NCBI GenBank assembly: GCA_007127255.1
Contig: SKZS01000153.1
Span: 1-21,854 of the forward strand
DNA: 21,854 nt
From: Syntrophomonadaceae bacterium
GTDB taxonomy: Bacteria > Bacillota > Dethiobacteria > DTU022
Direction: 5' to 3'
A program made the position numbers and the translations under genes. The notes below the pieces were generated by a model, which had not been told where the DNA came from, did not search any database, and worked only from the letters and a program-made list of their open reading frames with translations. Below are positions 13,467 to 20,973 of this stretch, one piece after another. The first letter of the stretch is position 1, and each line of letters begins with the position of its first letter.

Positions 13467-14669
13467 TTATTCCTCTGCATTATCTTCAGACTCACCATTT
13501 TCAATATCTTCGGGTTCGTCAATTTCTATTTCCCAATCCTCGGGCCGTTCACCAAGGGTAACCTCTACAGTTTCCCTCTCCCCATCACGGTAATAAGTTA
13601 TAGTAACGGTATCATCAGGATAGTAATCAAGCAAACGATCAAAGAGCTGGGCAAGGTATTGCACCTCGTGATCATCGATAGCAACAATCACATCTCCCGA
13701 TTGCAACCCAACTTCTTCAGCAGGGCTGTCGGGAGCAATTTCTATGATCAATACTCCATTATCCGGTTCTTCATCACTGTAAAGCGGCCAATCATCAATT
13801 ATCACCCCGAGGTGTGGCCTGATTACCCTGCCGTGCTCTTTAAGATCATCCATTACCCTGCTTACAGTATTACTGGGGATAGAGAGCCCTATCCCTTCGA
13901 CTCCCATCAACGAAATCTTGGCTGTATTGATGCCAATAATCTCTCCATCAAGATTTACAAGAGGACCTCCACTATTACCGGGGTTAACCAGGGCATCGGT
14001 TTGGACAAATGAATATGCAAAGTTTCCACCCGGCAACCTGACCTGGCGATCAACAGCACTGATTATTCCTGCAGTGACTGTTTGCTGAAAATAGCCGAGC
14101 GGATTACCGATAGCAGCCACCGTCTCTCCAACTCTTAAGTTATCAGAATCACCGATCGGCATAGATGTCAAGCCGCTTTCTTCAATTTTAAGCAGGGCGA
14201 GATCAGTCAAAACGTCTTCTCCGATCAGCTGAGCATCGTAACGTCCTTTGTCCGGCAAGAGGATTGATATATTATCTGCACCGTCAATAACATGATGATT
14301 TGTAACTATATAGCCGTCCTCAGAAATTAACACTCCTGAACCGGATTCAGCAGGTTCAAGGCTCTCTTCGCCGAAACGCCTTACGTAAACCTGCCTGTTA
14401 ACTCCAACAACTGCAGGCATGACATCTTCTACGACATCTATCAAACATTGTACCTGGCCAAGCTGTTCTTCTGGAACAACTTCTTCCGGAACTTCATTTA
14501 CAGCTTCTAACGGAGGTTCTAATGTTTCCGGAACCAGTAAGAATACAAACAAACCATAAACCAGGAAAGCGCCAAGGAGAATGCCCAGTATGCCAAAAGA
14601 AATGTAACCAACAAAGGCCCAGGCGCCCCCTCCATGTGAACGCGTGTAATGATCATGTTTACGTTCCAT
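13467..14669 (-). CDS. Membrane-anchored HtrA/DegP-family serine protease with PDZ domain
   Basis: Extracytoplasmic quality-control protease. The 400-residue protein begins with a short basic cytoplasmic segment, one transmembrane helix (about 18-46) and an acidic linker (50-70). The trypsin-like domain follows, with the catalytic triad H126 (T-N-H-H-V), D156 (T-D-L-A-L-L) and S233 (G-N-S-G-G-P-L). One PDZ domain spans about 285-372. The tail (376-400) is strongly acidic, 14 of 25 residues being Asp or Glu. The ATG at 14669 has AAGGAG about 10 bases upstream. It follows murA by 89 bp and is 15 bp from the metalloenzyme gene. Bacillus also has an HtrA-type gene (htrC/yyxA) at the end of its wal operon, so this is probably the positional counterpart. 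Confidence 0.94.
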   Translation of the reverse strand: MERKHDHYTRSHGGGAWAFVGYISFGILGILLGAFLVYGLFVFLLVPETLEPPLEAVNEVPEEVVPEEQLGQVQCLIDVVEDVMPAVVGVNRQVYVRRFGEESLEPAESGSGVLISEDGYIVTNHHVIDGADNISILLPDKGRYDAQLIGEDVLTDLALLKIEESGLTSMPIGDSDNLRVGETVAAIGNPLGYFQQTVTAGIISAVDRQVRLPGGNFAYSFVQTDALVNPGNSGGPLVNLDGEIIGINTAKISLMGVEGIGLSIPSNTVSRVMDDLKEHGRVIRPHLGVIIDDWPLYSDEEPDNGVLIIEIAPDSPAEEVGLQSGDVIVAIDDHEVQYLAQLFDRLLDYYPDDTVTITYYRDGERETVEVTLGERPEDWEIEIDEPEDIENGESEDNAEE

Positions 14670-14719
14670 TAAATAACAACTCCTTTAAATATCAGTTTAA
14701 CTCATATTCATAAAATCAT

Positions 14720-14770
14720 AAAGTTGACCCTGTTACACAAGCTTCTTCAGTCTTAATATCAGTCAACTTT
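14720..14770. repeat. 9-bp inverted repeat around the murA stop codon
   Basis: AAAGTTGAC (14720-14728) and GTCAACTTT (14762-14770) are perfect reverse complements with a 33-base spacer; one arm is the end of murA and the other is in the murA-htrA gap. There is no T-run after it on the minus strand, so it does not look like an intrinsic terminator. An arm match of this length over such a loop could be chance. Confidence 0.3.
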
Positions 14771-16048
14771 GCCAGAGTGCTTAATAAATCCTTCATCAGC
14801 ATCGCGATAGATAGATGCACCCAAGCCTACAAGTTTTTTTTCAAAATTATCATAGCCCCGGTCTATATGTTCTATTTCACTAATCTGGCTTTCTCCGTCA
14901 GCTGTTAGTGCTGCAATCATCAGCGCTGCCCCCGATCGCAAATCAGTAGCTGCCACAGGAGCTCCGGTCAGCTTAACACCACCATCAATCATAGCGGTAC
15001 GCCCTTCAACCTTAATCCTTGCTCCCATTCTTTTTAACTCATCAACATGATTGTAACGGCCATCAAAAACATTTTCAGTAACCACACTTAAACCTTTAGC
15101 TGCCGTAAGCAGGACCATTCCCGGAGGCTGTAGATCAGTTGGAAAACCCGGATAAGGAAATGTCTTAAGATCTGACGGTACCAGAGACATTGAACCATCA
15201 ACTGTAATCTTTTCCGGATCAACCTCGACTTTAGCTCCGATTTCTCTGATCTTTGCTGTTATTGCCTCAAGGTGCTTTGGAATAACGTCTTCTACAGTAA
15301 CCCGGCCACCGGTTGCTGCCGCCGCCATCATAAATGTCCCCGCTTCAATTCTATCAGGGATTACGGCATGCATGGCTCCCTTAAAAGATTTAATCCCATC
15401 TATTCTTATAACATCGGTTCCTGCACCTTTCACAGATGCCCCCATGGCATTCAGGAAGTTAGAAAGATCAACTATTTCCGGTTCTTTAGCCACATTTTCC
15501 AAAACAGTTCTGCCGTCTGCTGCTGCAGCAGCCAGCATCAAGTTGACAGTAGCGCCAATGCTGACAACATCAAGATAAATCCTGGCTCCCGTCAACTTTT
15601 TTGCAGAAAGCTTGATCGTACCATGCTCGATGTTAATCTTTGCGCCGAGGGCTGTAAAACCCTTCAAGTGTTGATCTATCGGTCGCGGGCCAAGATCGCA
15701 TCCTCCGGGAATAGGTACTTCAGCTTCTCCAAAGCGGGCCAAAAGACTGCCCATAAAATAATAAGAAGCACGCATTTTTTTTACAAGTTCATAAGATGGA
15801 GCAATTTTTGATAGACTGCCGGGAGTAAGCTCAATAGTATCTTTTCCGCGCCTTCGGATGGCCACTCCCAGGTTTTCCAATATTTCTATCATAGTGCGAA
15901 CATCAGTAATATCAGGCAGATTCTCAAGACACACAGTTTCTGAAGTCATAACTGCAGCTGGAAGCAGGGCAACCGCTGAATTTTTCGAACCGCTGATTTT
16001 TACCCTGCCTGAAAGTCTGGTTCTGCCTTTAATAATAAATTTATCCAT
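14759..16048 (-). CDS. murA: UDP-N-acetylglucosamine 1-carboxyvinyltransferase
   Basis: First committed step of peptidoglycan precursor synthesis: transfers enolpyruvate from PEP to UDP-GlcNAc. It has 429 residues with the two-fold EPSP-synthase-type repeat. G-S-K22-N23-S lies near the N-terminus, R93 in K-M-R-A-S, and C117 in P-G-G-C-D-L-G-P-R-P-I-D is the active-site cysteine equivalent to E. coli C115. Since that Cys is present rather than Asp, the enzyme is expected to be alkylated by fosfomycin. The ATG at 16048 has AGGAGG spaced seven bases. It sits 54 bp after yycI and 89 bp before htrA. Firmicutes commonly carry two MurA paralogues; in Bacillus one of them lies just upstream of rho, and the general position here suggests this is that copy. 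Confidence 0.96.
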   Translation of the reverse strand: MDKFIIKGRTRLSGRVKISGSKNSAVALLPAAVMTSETVCLENLPDITDVRTMIEILENLGVAIRRRGKDTIELTPGSLSKIAPSYELVKKMRASYYFMGSLLARFGEAEVPIPGGCDLGPRPIDQHLKGFTALGAKINIEHGTIKLSAKKLTGARIYLDVVSIGATVNLMLAAAAADGRTVLENVAKEPEIVDLSNFLNAMGASVKGAGTDVIRIDGIKSFKGAMHAVIPDRIEAGTFMMAAAATGGRVTVEDVIPKHLEAITAKIREIGAKVEVDPEKITVDGSMSLVPSDLKTFPYPGFPTDLQPPGMVLLTAAKGLSVVTENVFDGRYNHVDELKRMGARIKVEGRTAMIDGGVKLTGAPVAATDLRSGAALMIAALTADGESQISEIEHIDRGYDNFEKKLVGLGASIYRDADEGFIKHSGKVD

Positions 16049-16102
16049 GATGACCTCCTGCTGATTCCTAAATCGGATATTTTCATAATACAGTTCCGTT
16101 TT

Positions 16103-16999
16103 CTAATTTTGCAACGGAATCTGCTCCGGCATGGCAGATTCTTGTTCAATATTACCAGTAAATGCATTTATATAGTGGTGCTCATTAGAGTCAAGCATAA
16201 TTCGCCAAACTGGAGGCATCTCCCATTTTTCAGCATCATATTCACCACTAAAATAGCCCAACTCTATATCCTTTATATATCTTGGCTCAGGACTTGCTCC
16301 CAACTGATCGACAAGATTCTTTAGAGCTTCTGCTGCCGAAATAACTTCCATTTCTCTTAAAGGTAACCTTTCAACTGGCTCCAACCAGTACAGTTCAATT
16401 CTGGTTAGTTGATCAGAGTCTATAAAAACCTGGAGCTGTCCTGCATAAATCGGCATTTCTTTGTAGGTCTGGTGGTAATATAAAGTAATATACCCTGCTT
16501 CACTTTTTTCTATATAATCAAATGCTATTTCTTCCGGCATTAATTGTTCTTCAGTCAAATAGGTTTCTACAATTTCCTTGAGACGTCTTTTTTCAAGGCC
16601 CGGAAAGTTTTCAGCCAGAATCACTCCAGGTTCATAGATTACCCTAATTAAGCCACTTGAGTATACAACCGCGGTTTCTTCTTCCGCCCGGTAAGCAGTT
16701 GCATGTTCAGACTCGGTTACCCGGGCCCCTTTTTTAACGAAACCCTGCAAAATTTCTCCCTGAAAACTCCTCGCCGGCGTTGCAATCAGAAAATCACTTA
16801 CCTGGATGGAACGATCCAGGTTTGTTTGAAGAAAATAGTTGTTATCGTTAAGTAGAACTTCTATTGCTCTCAAATCCTCGGCTGTTACCGAAACCCTGGT
16901 TAATCGCCCGAAGTCAGGCCAAAAAAGATGGTATCCCAGGAAAAGGTTTAAACCGGCAAAAGCTATAATGAGAATCGATTTAGCCCTTCCAAGGTTCAC
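16103..16999 (-). CDS. yycI: WalK accessory protein YycI (WalI)
   Basis: Membrane-anchored extracytoplasmic protein that, with YycH, modulates the WalK sensor kinase in Bacillus and Staphylococcus. The 298-residue sequence starts with a short basic segment and one transmembrane helix (about 7-25) and is otherwise hydrophilic and predicted to lie outside the membrane. The C-terminal part has the Y-Y-H-Q-T-Y-x-x-M-P-I-Y-A-G-Q stretch (about 174-188) and P-P-V-W-R-I, both like YycI/PepSY-type folds; the same W-R-I core occurs near the end of YycH upstream. It is recognised from these features plus its position directly after yycH. The start is GTG at 16999, overlapping the yycH TGA in GTGA, with GAGGAGG about eight bases upstream, so translation is probably coupled. 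The effect on WalK (activating or inhibiting) differs between species and cannot be predicted. Confidence 0.85.
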   Translation of the reverse strand: MNLGRAKSILIIAFAGLNLFLGYHLFWPDFGRLTRVSVTAEDLRAIEVLLNDNNYFLQTNLDRSIQVSDFLIATPARSFQGEILQGFVKKGARVTESEHATAYRAEEETAVVYSSGLIRVIYEPGVILAENFPGLEKRRLKEIVETYLTEEQLMPEEIAFDYIEKSEAGYITLYYHQTYKEMPIYAGQLQVFIDSDQLTRIELYWLEPVERLPLREMEVISAAEALKNLVDQLGASPEPRYIKDIELGYFSGEYDAEKWEMPPVWRIMLDSNEHHYINAFTGNIEQESAMPEQIPLQN

Positions 17000-18339
17000 A
17001 GCAAATCCTCCTCATCAACTGAATTAAGCTGATCTGCCTGTAAAGTAAATGTTTCTCCAGAAATTTTTATTCGCCATACCGGCTCACCTCTATAATGGCC
17101 TGAAGAATTGGTTACAACATAGCCAAGCCTCATTTCTTCAAGATGTAAAACATTTTCACTTTCGGATGCCTGATCTTTGAACAGGTTCGCTGCTTTTTCT
17201 AGAGCATCATACCACATCGCGGCAGTTTTTTGACCCTCTCCTACCATGATAACATCATCCGGAGCAAATATAAATCTCGTATAGTAAATTAAACCGCTAT
17301 CATTAAACAGAGCCTTAGTGGGCTGCTTTACCAGGATTGGAAAACCAGCATAATACATGCACCATTCTGCATTATAATGAATTGTTCTCCCCCATCCCGA
17401 TAAGCTTAATTCATCCAATCTTAGATCTTCCGGCCATCCGCCATGATAACTGATTAAGCTGCTGCTGTTAAATAGTGCCTCTGGATATGTTACGGTAGCT
17501 GATCCTGTTTCTTTACGCGGTGAAGAGTATTCGAGCCCAAATTCAGTTAACCGTAATCCTTTCTCCCCGTCAGTATAGATTAGACCTCCATCTTTTTCTT
17601 CAATAATGCGAGCCATATTATAATCAATAAAAAATGTTTTGAGGATCAGGTCATGGTCCAGATCTTCCGGCTTAAGGATTACTTCATCCAGATATATAGA
17701 CTCCTGGGGAACATAAATTGACCCTGATATTTCTAGATCATAACCGGAAAGCATGGCAATGTTTTCATTTGTTAGCCTGGTATGCCTGGCTTTGTTTTCA
17801 AAAAGCGCCTCGTCGAAAAGCTGGTTGAATCTCTTTGCCTTATCAGAAGACAACAGCAAATTTGTTTTATGGTTATTGCCGGCCTCAGATAAAACCAGCC
17901 ACTTGTTTGCGTTATCTGTATATAGCTCTATCATTTCGAGCTCCGCATAGATAGCATTGCCAAGCCAGGGCAATCCCTCACCTACAGGAAGTTCAGGCTG
18001 CAAATAATATGTTAAAACTTTATTTGAGTCTGCAGGGGGCATAGCTTCTTCCACAGCTTCATAGAAACTTAACTGCTGAAGAGTAAAGGATAATTCTTCC
18101 CATAAGCTTTCGTAGCCGTTTTCGCCCTTTTTGAATACATAAGTATCCCCCTCAACACTGCTCACAATTAACTCGGGCATAATTACATTTTCCAGGGGAC
18201 GTGGTTCTTCAACCATAAGTCTTTCATAAACATCTTCCTCTAACAATTGAGCAGGCATTTCTCCATACCACAACTGATAAGTTAACAGTAGGCTTAAGCC
18301 AAACAACAAGAATAACAGTATGCTTTTAATTTTTTCCAT
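16996..18339 (-). CDS. yycH: WalK accessory protein YycH (WalH)
   Basis: Membrane-anchored regulator of the WalK kinase. The 447-residue protein has a single N-terminal transmembrane helix (about 5-24) after M-E-K-I-K, and a long extracytoplasmic region. Sequence similarity in this family is low; the call rests on length, topology, the N-terminal pattern (x-L-L-T-Y-Q-L-W), the C-terminal P-V-W-R-I, and the walR-walK-yycH-yycI gene order. The ATG at 18339 overlaps the walK TAA stop by one base (TAATG), and the 3' end overlaps yycI, so the three genes are tightly coupled. In Bacillus YycH and YycI form a complex with WalK in the membrane. Nothing suggests truncation or frameshift. Confidence 0.86.
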   Translation of the reverse strand: MEKIKSILLFLLFGLSLLLTYQLWYGEMPAQLLEEDVYERLMVEEPRPLENVIMPELIVSSVEGDTYVFKKGENGYESLWEELSFTLQQLSFYEAVEEAMPPADSNKVLTYYLQPELPVGEGLPWLGNAIYAELEMIELYTDNANKWLVLSEAGNNHKTNLLLSSDKAKRFNQLFDEALFENKARHTRLTNENIAMLSGYDLEISGSIYVPQESIYLDEVILKPEDLDHDLILKTFFIDYNMARIIEEKDGGLIYTDGEKGLRLTEFGLEYSSPRKETGSATVTYPEALFNSSSLISYHGGWPEDLRLDELSLSGWGRTIHYNAEWCMYYAGFPILVKQPTKALFNDSGLIYYTRFIFAPDDVIMVGEGQKTAAMWYDALEKAANLFKDQASESENVLHLEEMRLGYVVTNSSGHYRGEPVWRIKISGETFTLQADQLNSVDEEDLL

Positions 18340-20165
18340 TATTCCTGGCCACCTTCTCTACTGTCAGGTCTGGGAAGAGTAAAGAAAACTTTTGTTCCCA
18401 TTTCGGGTTTGCTTTCGATCCATATTGAACCACCATGGCTTTCCACTACTTTGCGGGCAATCGATAAACCAAGCCCTATCCCCCCAAAGTCACGACTTCG
18501 TGTTTTTTCTACCCTGTAGAACCTTTCAAACACTTTGGGTAGTTCACTTTCTGGAATACCACTACCTGTATCGGCAATAATTATTTTTACCTGCTCTCCT
18601 TTTGCTTCGGCGCTGATATTAATTTCACCACCTGGAGGTGTGTATTTAACTGCATTATTCAGGAGGTTAGAAAAAACCCGCATGATTTTATCACGATCAA
18701 CCAGTACGCTATAACAATCGGTAGCAATTCTAACATTAATTTTTGGAAGATGATTTCTTACTTTCTGTTTGAGCTGCTCAACAGCCTCATTTATAATTTC
18801 CTTTAAGTCAACTTCGCTTTTCTGCCAGTTAGCCTCGCTTGCATCCATTTGGGATAAGACCAGCAGGTCTTTAACCATAGTAACCATGCGATCCGTTTCT
18901 AAAGCCAATACATTAAGGAAACGGTTGCGAACCTCCGGTTCTTCAGAGGCTCCATCCAGTAAAGTTTCAACATAGCTTTTAACTGTTGCCAGCGGTGTTC
19001 TCAATTCATGAGAAACATCGGCAACAAACTCCTCCTGACGCCTGGTTAATTCCCTCTCATGGGTTATATCATGCAGAACAATTAGAGTCCCGTCAAGCTT
19101 ACCCCTGTCTACCTTAAAGGGAGCTATCTTCACTTCCAAAGTGCATTCAGGTGATTTGCTTGCTATTTCAGCAGTTAAAGCATGTTGATGTCGAATAAAT
19201 TTACGCATCTCATCAGCCCCGATCAGGTTGCGAAGCAAACTAAAACCTGACCTGTTCAGTTCGAGATCTTTTAAACGGAGGTTATTAACCAGATGCCTTG
19301 CTGAAGGATTAACCTGGATTATGCTGCCTTTCCCATCCAACGCAATAATGCCGTCGCTCATGTTATTGATGATCGCTTCAACCTTACTTTTTTCGGAGGA
19401 CATCTCATCTATGGTATAGCTCAGTTGATCAGCTAGATAATTAAACGTTTCGCCAAGCCGTCCTATTTCGTCTGCAGTCTGCACTTTAATTTTTCGCGAA
19501 TAATCGCCACGAGCCATATAATAAGCTTGATCTGTAACATCACTGATTGGTGTAGTTATTGTTTTTGTAAGAACAATGCCCAGTAATAAACTAATTGCTA
19601 GAGCAAGACCCACACCGTAAAGCAGTATCGTTTTAACTTCATTCAAGGTGTCGTCAACCGACTGCAGGGAACCGCTCAAATAGATAACCCCGAGAGCACT
19701 TTGATCACCTGCTATGGGATATGCAAGGTAATAACGCCTTTCCTGATTCTCAGGATCAAAGCGTACACCATCGCTTAAATTACCGGCTAAAGCCCTTGTA
19801 ATCTCATCCCGTATCAGGCGACGCCCGATCAGGGCCTGGCTGCCAGATGTCCCGATTACCTGGGCATAATTATCTAAAATTATAATTTCCATTTCATGCA
19901 GATCTCTGAACTCACGGGCAAAACGAACCGTATCTTCTGCCCAGACCTGTCCTTCCCCAAGATCAGGCTGCATAAAGACAGAAAGAAGCCGGGCTTGATT
20001 TTCCAGGCTGTCTTTATAGTTTCGAAGATAATACTGCTCCAGTGACTGGACAAGATACACACTAATTAATTGCAGGGAAAAAAGGATGAGCATAGTATAG
20101 ATAAAGATAATTTTCCACTGGAGGCTGTTAAAAATTTTACCTCCGCCTAAAGAAATAGCCGACAC
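18339..20165 (-). CDS. walK: Cell-wall sensor histidine kinase WalK
   Basis: Essential-type two-component sensor in Firmicutes that phosphorylates WalR to control wall-hydrolase genes. The 608-residue protein contains TM1 (about 17-40), an extracytoplasmic sensor domain (about 41-178), TM2 (about 179-200), HAMP (about 201-255), PAS (about 262-368), a HisKA domain with the phosphorylated H386 in D-V-S-H-E-L-R-T-P-L, and a HATPase domain with N-box N500-L-L-N-N-A-V-K-Y, D532-T-G-S-G-I-P, F-E-R-F-Y-R and G-I-G-L-G-L-S (G1, F and G2 boxes). The start is uncertain. GTG at 20165 gives the complete TM1 but directly abuts its GAGGG, while a much better SD lies 20-25 bases further down at the end of walR. 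It overlaps walR by 29 bp and yycH by one base. Confidence 0.95.
   Translation of the reverse strand: MSAISLGGGKIFNSLQWKIIFIYTMLILFSLQLISVYLVQSLEQYYLRNYKDSLENQARLLSVFMQPDLGEGQVWAEDTVRFAREFRDLHEMEIIILDNYAQVIGTSGSQALIGRRLIRDEITRALAGNLSDGVRFDPENQERRYYLAYPIAGDQSALGVIYLSGSLQSVDDTLNEVKTILLYGVGLALAISLLLGIVLTKTITTPISDVTDQAYYMARGDYSRKIKVQTADEIGRLGETFNYLADQLSYTIDEMSSEKSKVEAIINNMSDGIIALDGKGSIIQVNPSARHLVNNLRLKDLELNRSGFSLLRNLIGADEMRKFIRHQHALTAEIASKSPECTLEVKIAPFKVDRGKLDGTLIVLHDITHERELTRRQEEFVADVSHELRTPLATVKSYVETLLDGASEEPEVRNRFLNVLALETDRMVTMVKDLLVLSQMDASEANWQKSEVDLKEIINEAVEQLKQKVRNHLPKINVRIATDCYSVLVDRDKIMRVFSNLLNNAVKYTPPGGEINISAEAKGEQVKIIIADTGSGIPESELPKVFERFYRVEKTRSRDFGGIGLGLSIARKVVESHGGSIWIESKPEMGTKVFFTLPRPDSREGGQE
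20120..20144 (-). promoter_or_regulatory. Possible hairpin hiding a Shine-Dalgarno at the walR/walK junction
   Basis: In the transcript GGAGG (20144-20140), which forms the last walR codons, can pair with CCUCC (20124-20120) inside walK, extended by one G-U pair, giving a six-base-pair stem with a 13-base loop. The walR stop codon lies at the base of the loop. No ATG, GTG or TTG in the walK frame follows this SD at a normal distance; an in-frame ATT lies four bases after it. Confidence 0.45.
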
Positions 20166-20835
20166 CCCTCTTTGTATGTATATATTCAGGTTTGGCCGGA
20201 TTTTCTTCCAGCTTCTCCCGCAGGCGCCGAACCGTTACATCTACTGTTCGGTCATCTCCTATGTAATCATAACCCCAAACCTGGTTTAACAACTGCTCAC
20301 GGCTGAGAACATAACCCGGTTTCATCATCAGGTAGACCAGTAAATTAAACTCCCGCAGGGTCAATTCAACAGGTTCGCCTTCATTATAAACCTGTACTTC
20401 ATTGCGGTCTACAGTTATATTTCCCACAGTTAACCTGCCGCCGGTATCGCCGGATGATTTGTTGGCTGAAGCAGTACTGCGGCGCAGTATCGCCTTGACC
20501 CTGGCCGTAACTTCCCGGGCACTGAAGGGTTTTGTCACATAATCATCTGCCCCAAGCTCCAGACCGAGGACCTTGTCTACTTCCATTTCTTTCGCTGTCA
20601 ACATTATAATGGGAATATCACTCTGCAAACGTATTTCACGGCAAACAGCTAAACCATCCTTTAAAGGCAGCATAATATCTAAAACAATGACATCCGGATT
20701 TTCTTCTGCAAACATTTTAATTGCCGCCTCACCATCATAAGCAGTCACTACTTTATAACCCTCTTTTTCAAGGTTATACTTGAGAATTTCCACGATTGGC
20801 TTTTCATCATCAACTATTAATATTTTTTTTGTCAT
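20137..20835 (-). CDS. walR: Response regulator WalR, OmpR family
   Basis: DNA-binding partner of WalK. The 232-residue protein has a receiver domain (about 3-118) with the acidic pocket D9-D10, phospho-acceptor D53 (V-L-D-I-M-L-P), T80 and K102 (T-K-P-F), and a C-terminal winged helix (about 133-230) with E-L-T-L-R-E-F-N-L-L and the recognition helix region D-D-R-T-V-D-V-T-V-R-R-L-R. WalR proteins typically bind two direct TGTWAH hexamers spaced by five bases near wall-hydrolase genes. The ATG at 20835 has GGAG about 11 bases upstream. It is the first gene after a strong terminator, so it needs a promoter in the 85 bases between; I cannot find a clear -35/-10 pair there. OmpR-family members are alike, but the walK-yycH-yycI context makes WalR secure. 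Confidence 0.96.
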   Translation of the reverse strand: MTKKILIVDDEKPIVEILKYNLEKEGYKVVTAYDGEAAIKMFAEENPDVIVLDIMLPLKDGLAVCREIRLQSDIPIIMLTAKEMEVDKVLGLELGADDYVTKPFSAREVTARVKAILRRSTASANKSSGDTGGRLTVGNITVDRNEVQVYNEGEPVELTLREFNLLVYLMMKPGYVLSREQLLNQVWGYDYIGDDRTVDVTVRRLREKLEENPAKPEYIHTKRGVGYFFRRR

Positions 20836-20911
20836 TTATAAAGCACTCCGTCTGTTTAGTAAACATAAAGTTCGCTTTTAGTGATAAATATCCCTGCACA
20901 GATAACCTCTT

Positions 20912-20946
20912 AAGAGAAAATAGCCTTCCCCGATTAAGGGAAGGCT
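20912..20946 (-). terminator. Rho-independent terminator after the M23 peptidase gene
   Basis: AGCCTTCCC and GGGAAGGCT (20946-20938 and 20930-20922) form a perfect nine-base-pair stem with a seven-base loop. On the minus strand it is followed by ATTTTCTCTT, a T-rich run. It lies about 28 bp after the peptidase stop codon and separates that gene from walR. A ten-base palindrome CTCTTAAGAG (20907-20916) overlaps the T-run. Confidence 0.88.
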
Positions 20947-20973
20947 GCCTTTATTATCGTGGTTGGATATTTA

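Noticed and set aside
14720..14770. Terminator between murA and htrA
   Set aside because: The inverted repeat has a 33-base loop and no T-run; it also begins inside murA coding sequence.
15272..15811. 179-codon plus-strand ORF inside murA
   Set aside because: Antisense shadow of a fully conserved murA; composition is unlike a real protein and there is no SD or promoter.
20836..20911. walR promoter with -10 TATGTT and -35 TATTTA
   Set aside because: The spacing is 17 but both hexamers are poor; not enough to annotate, although a promoter is expected after the terminator.
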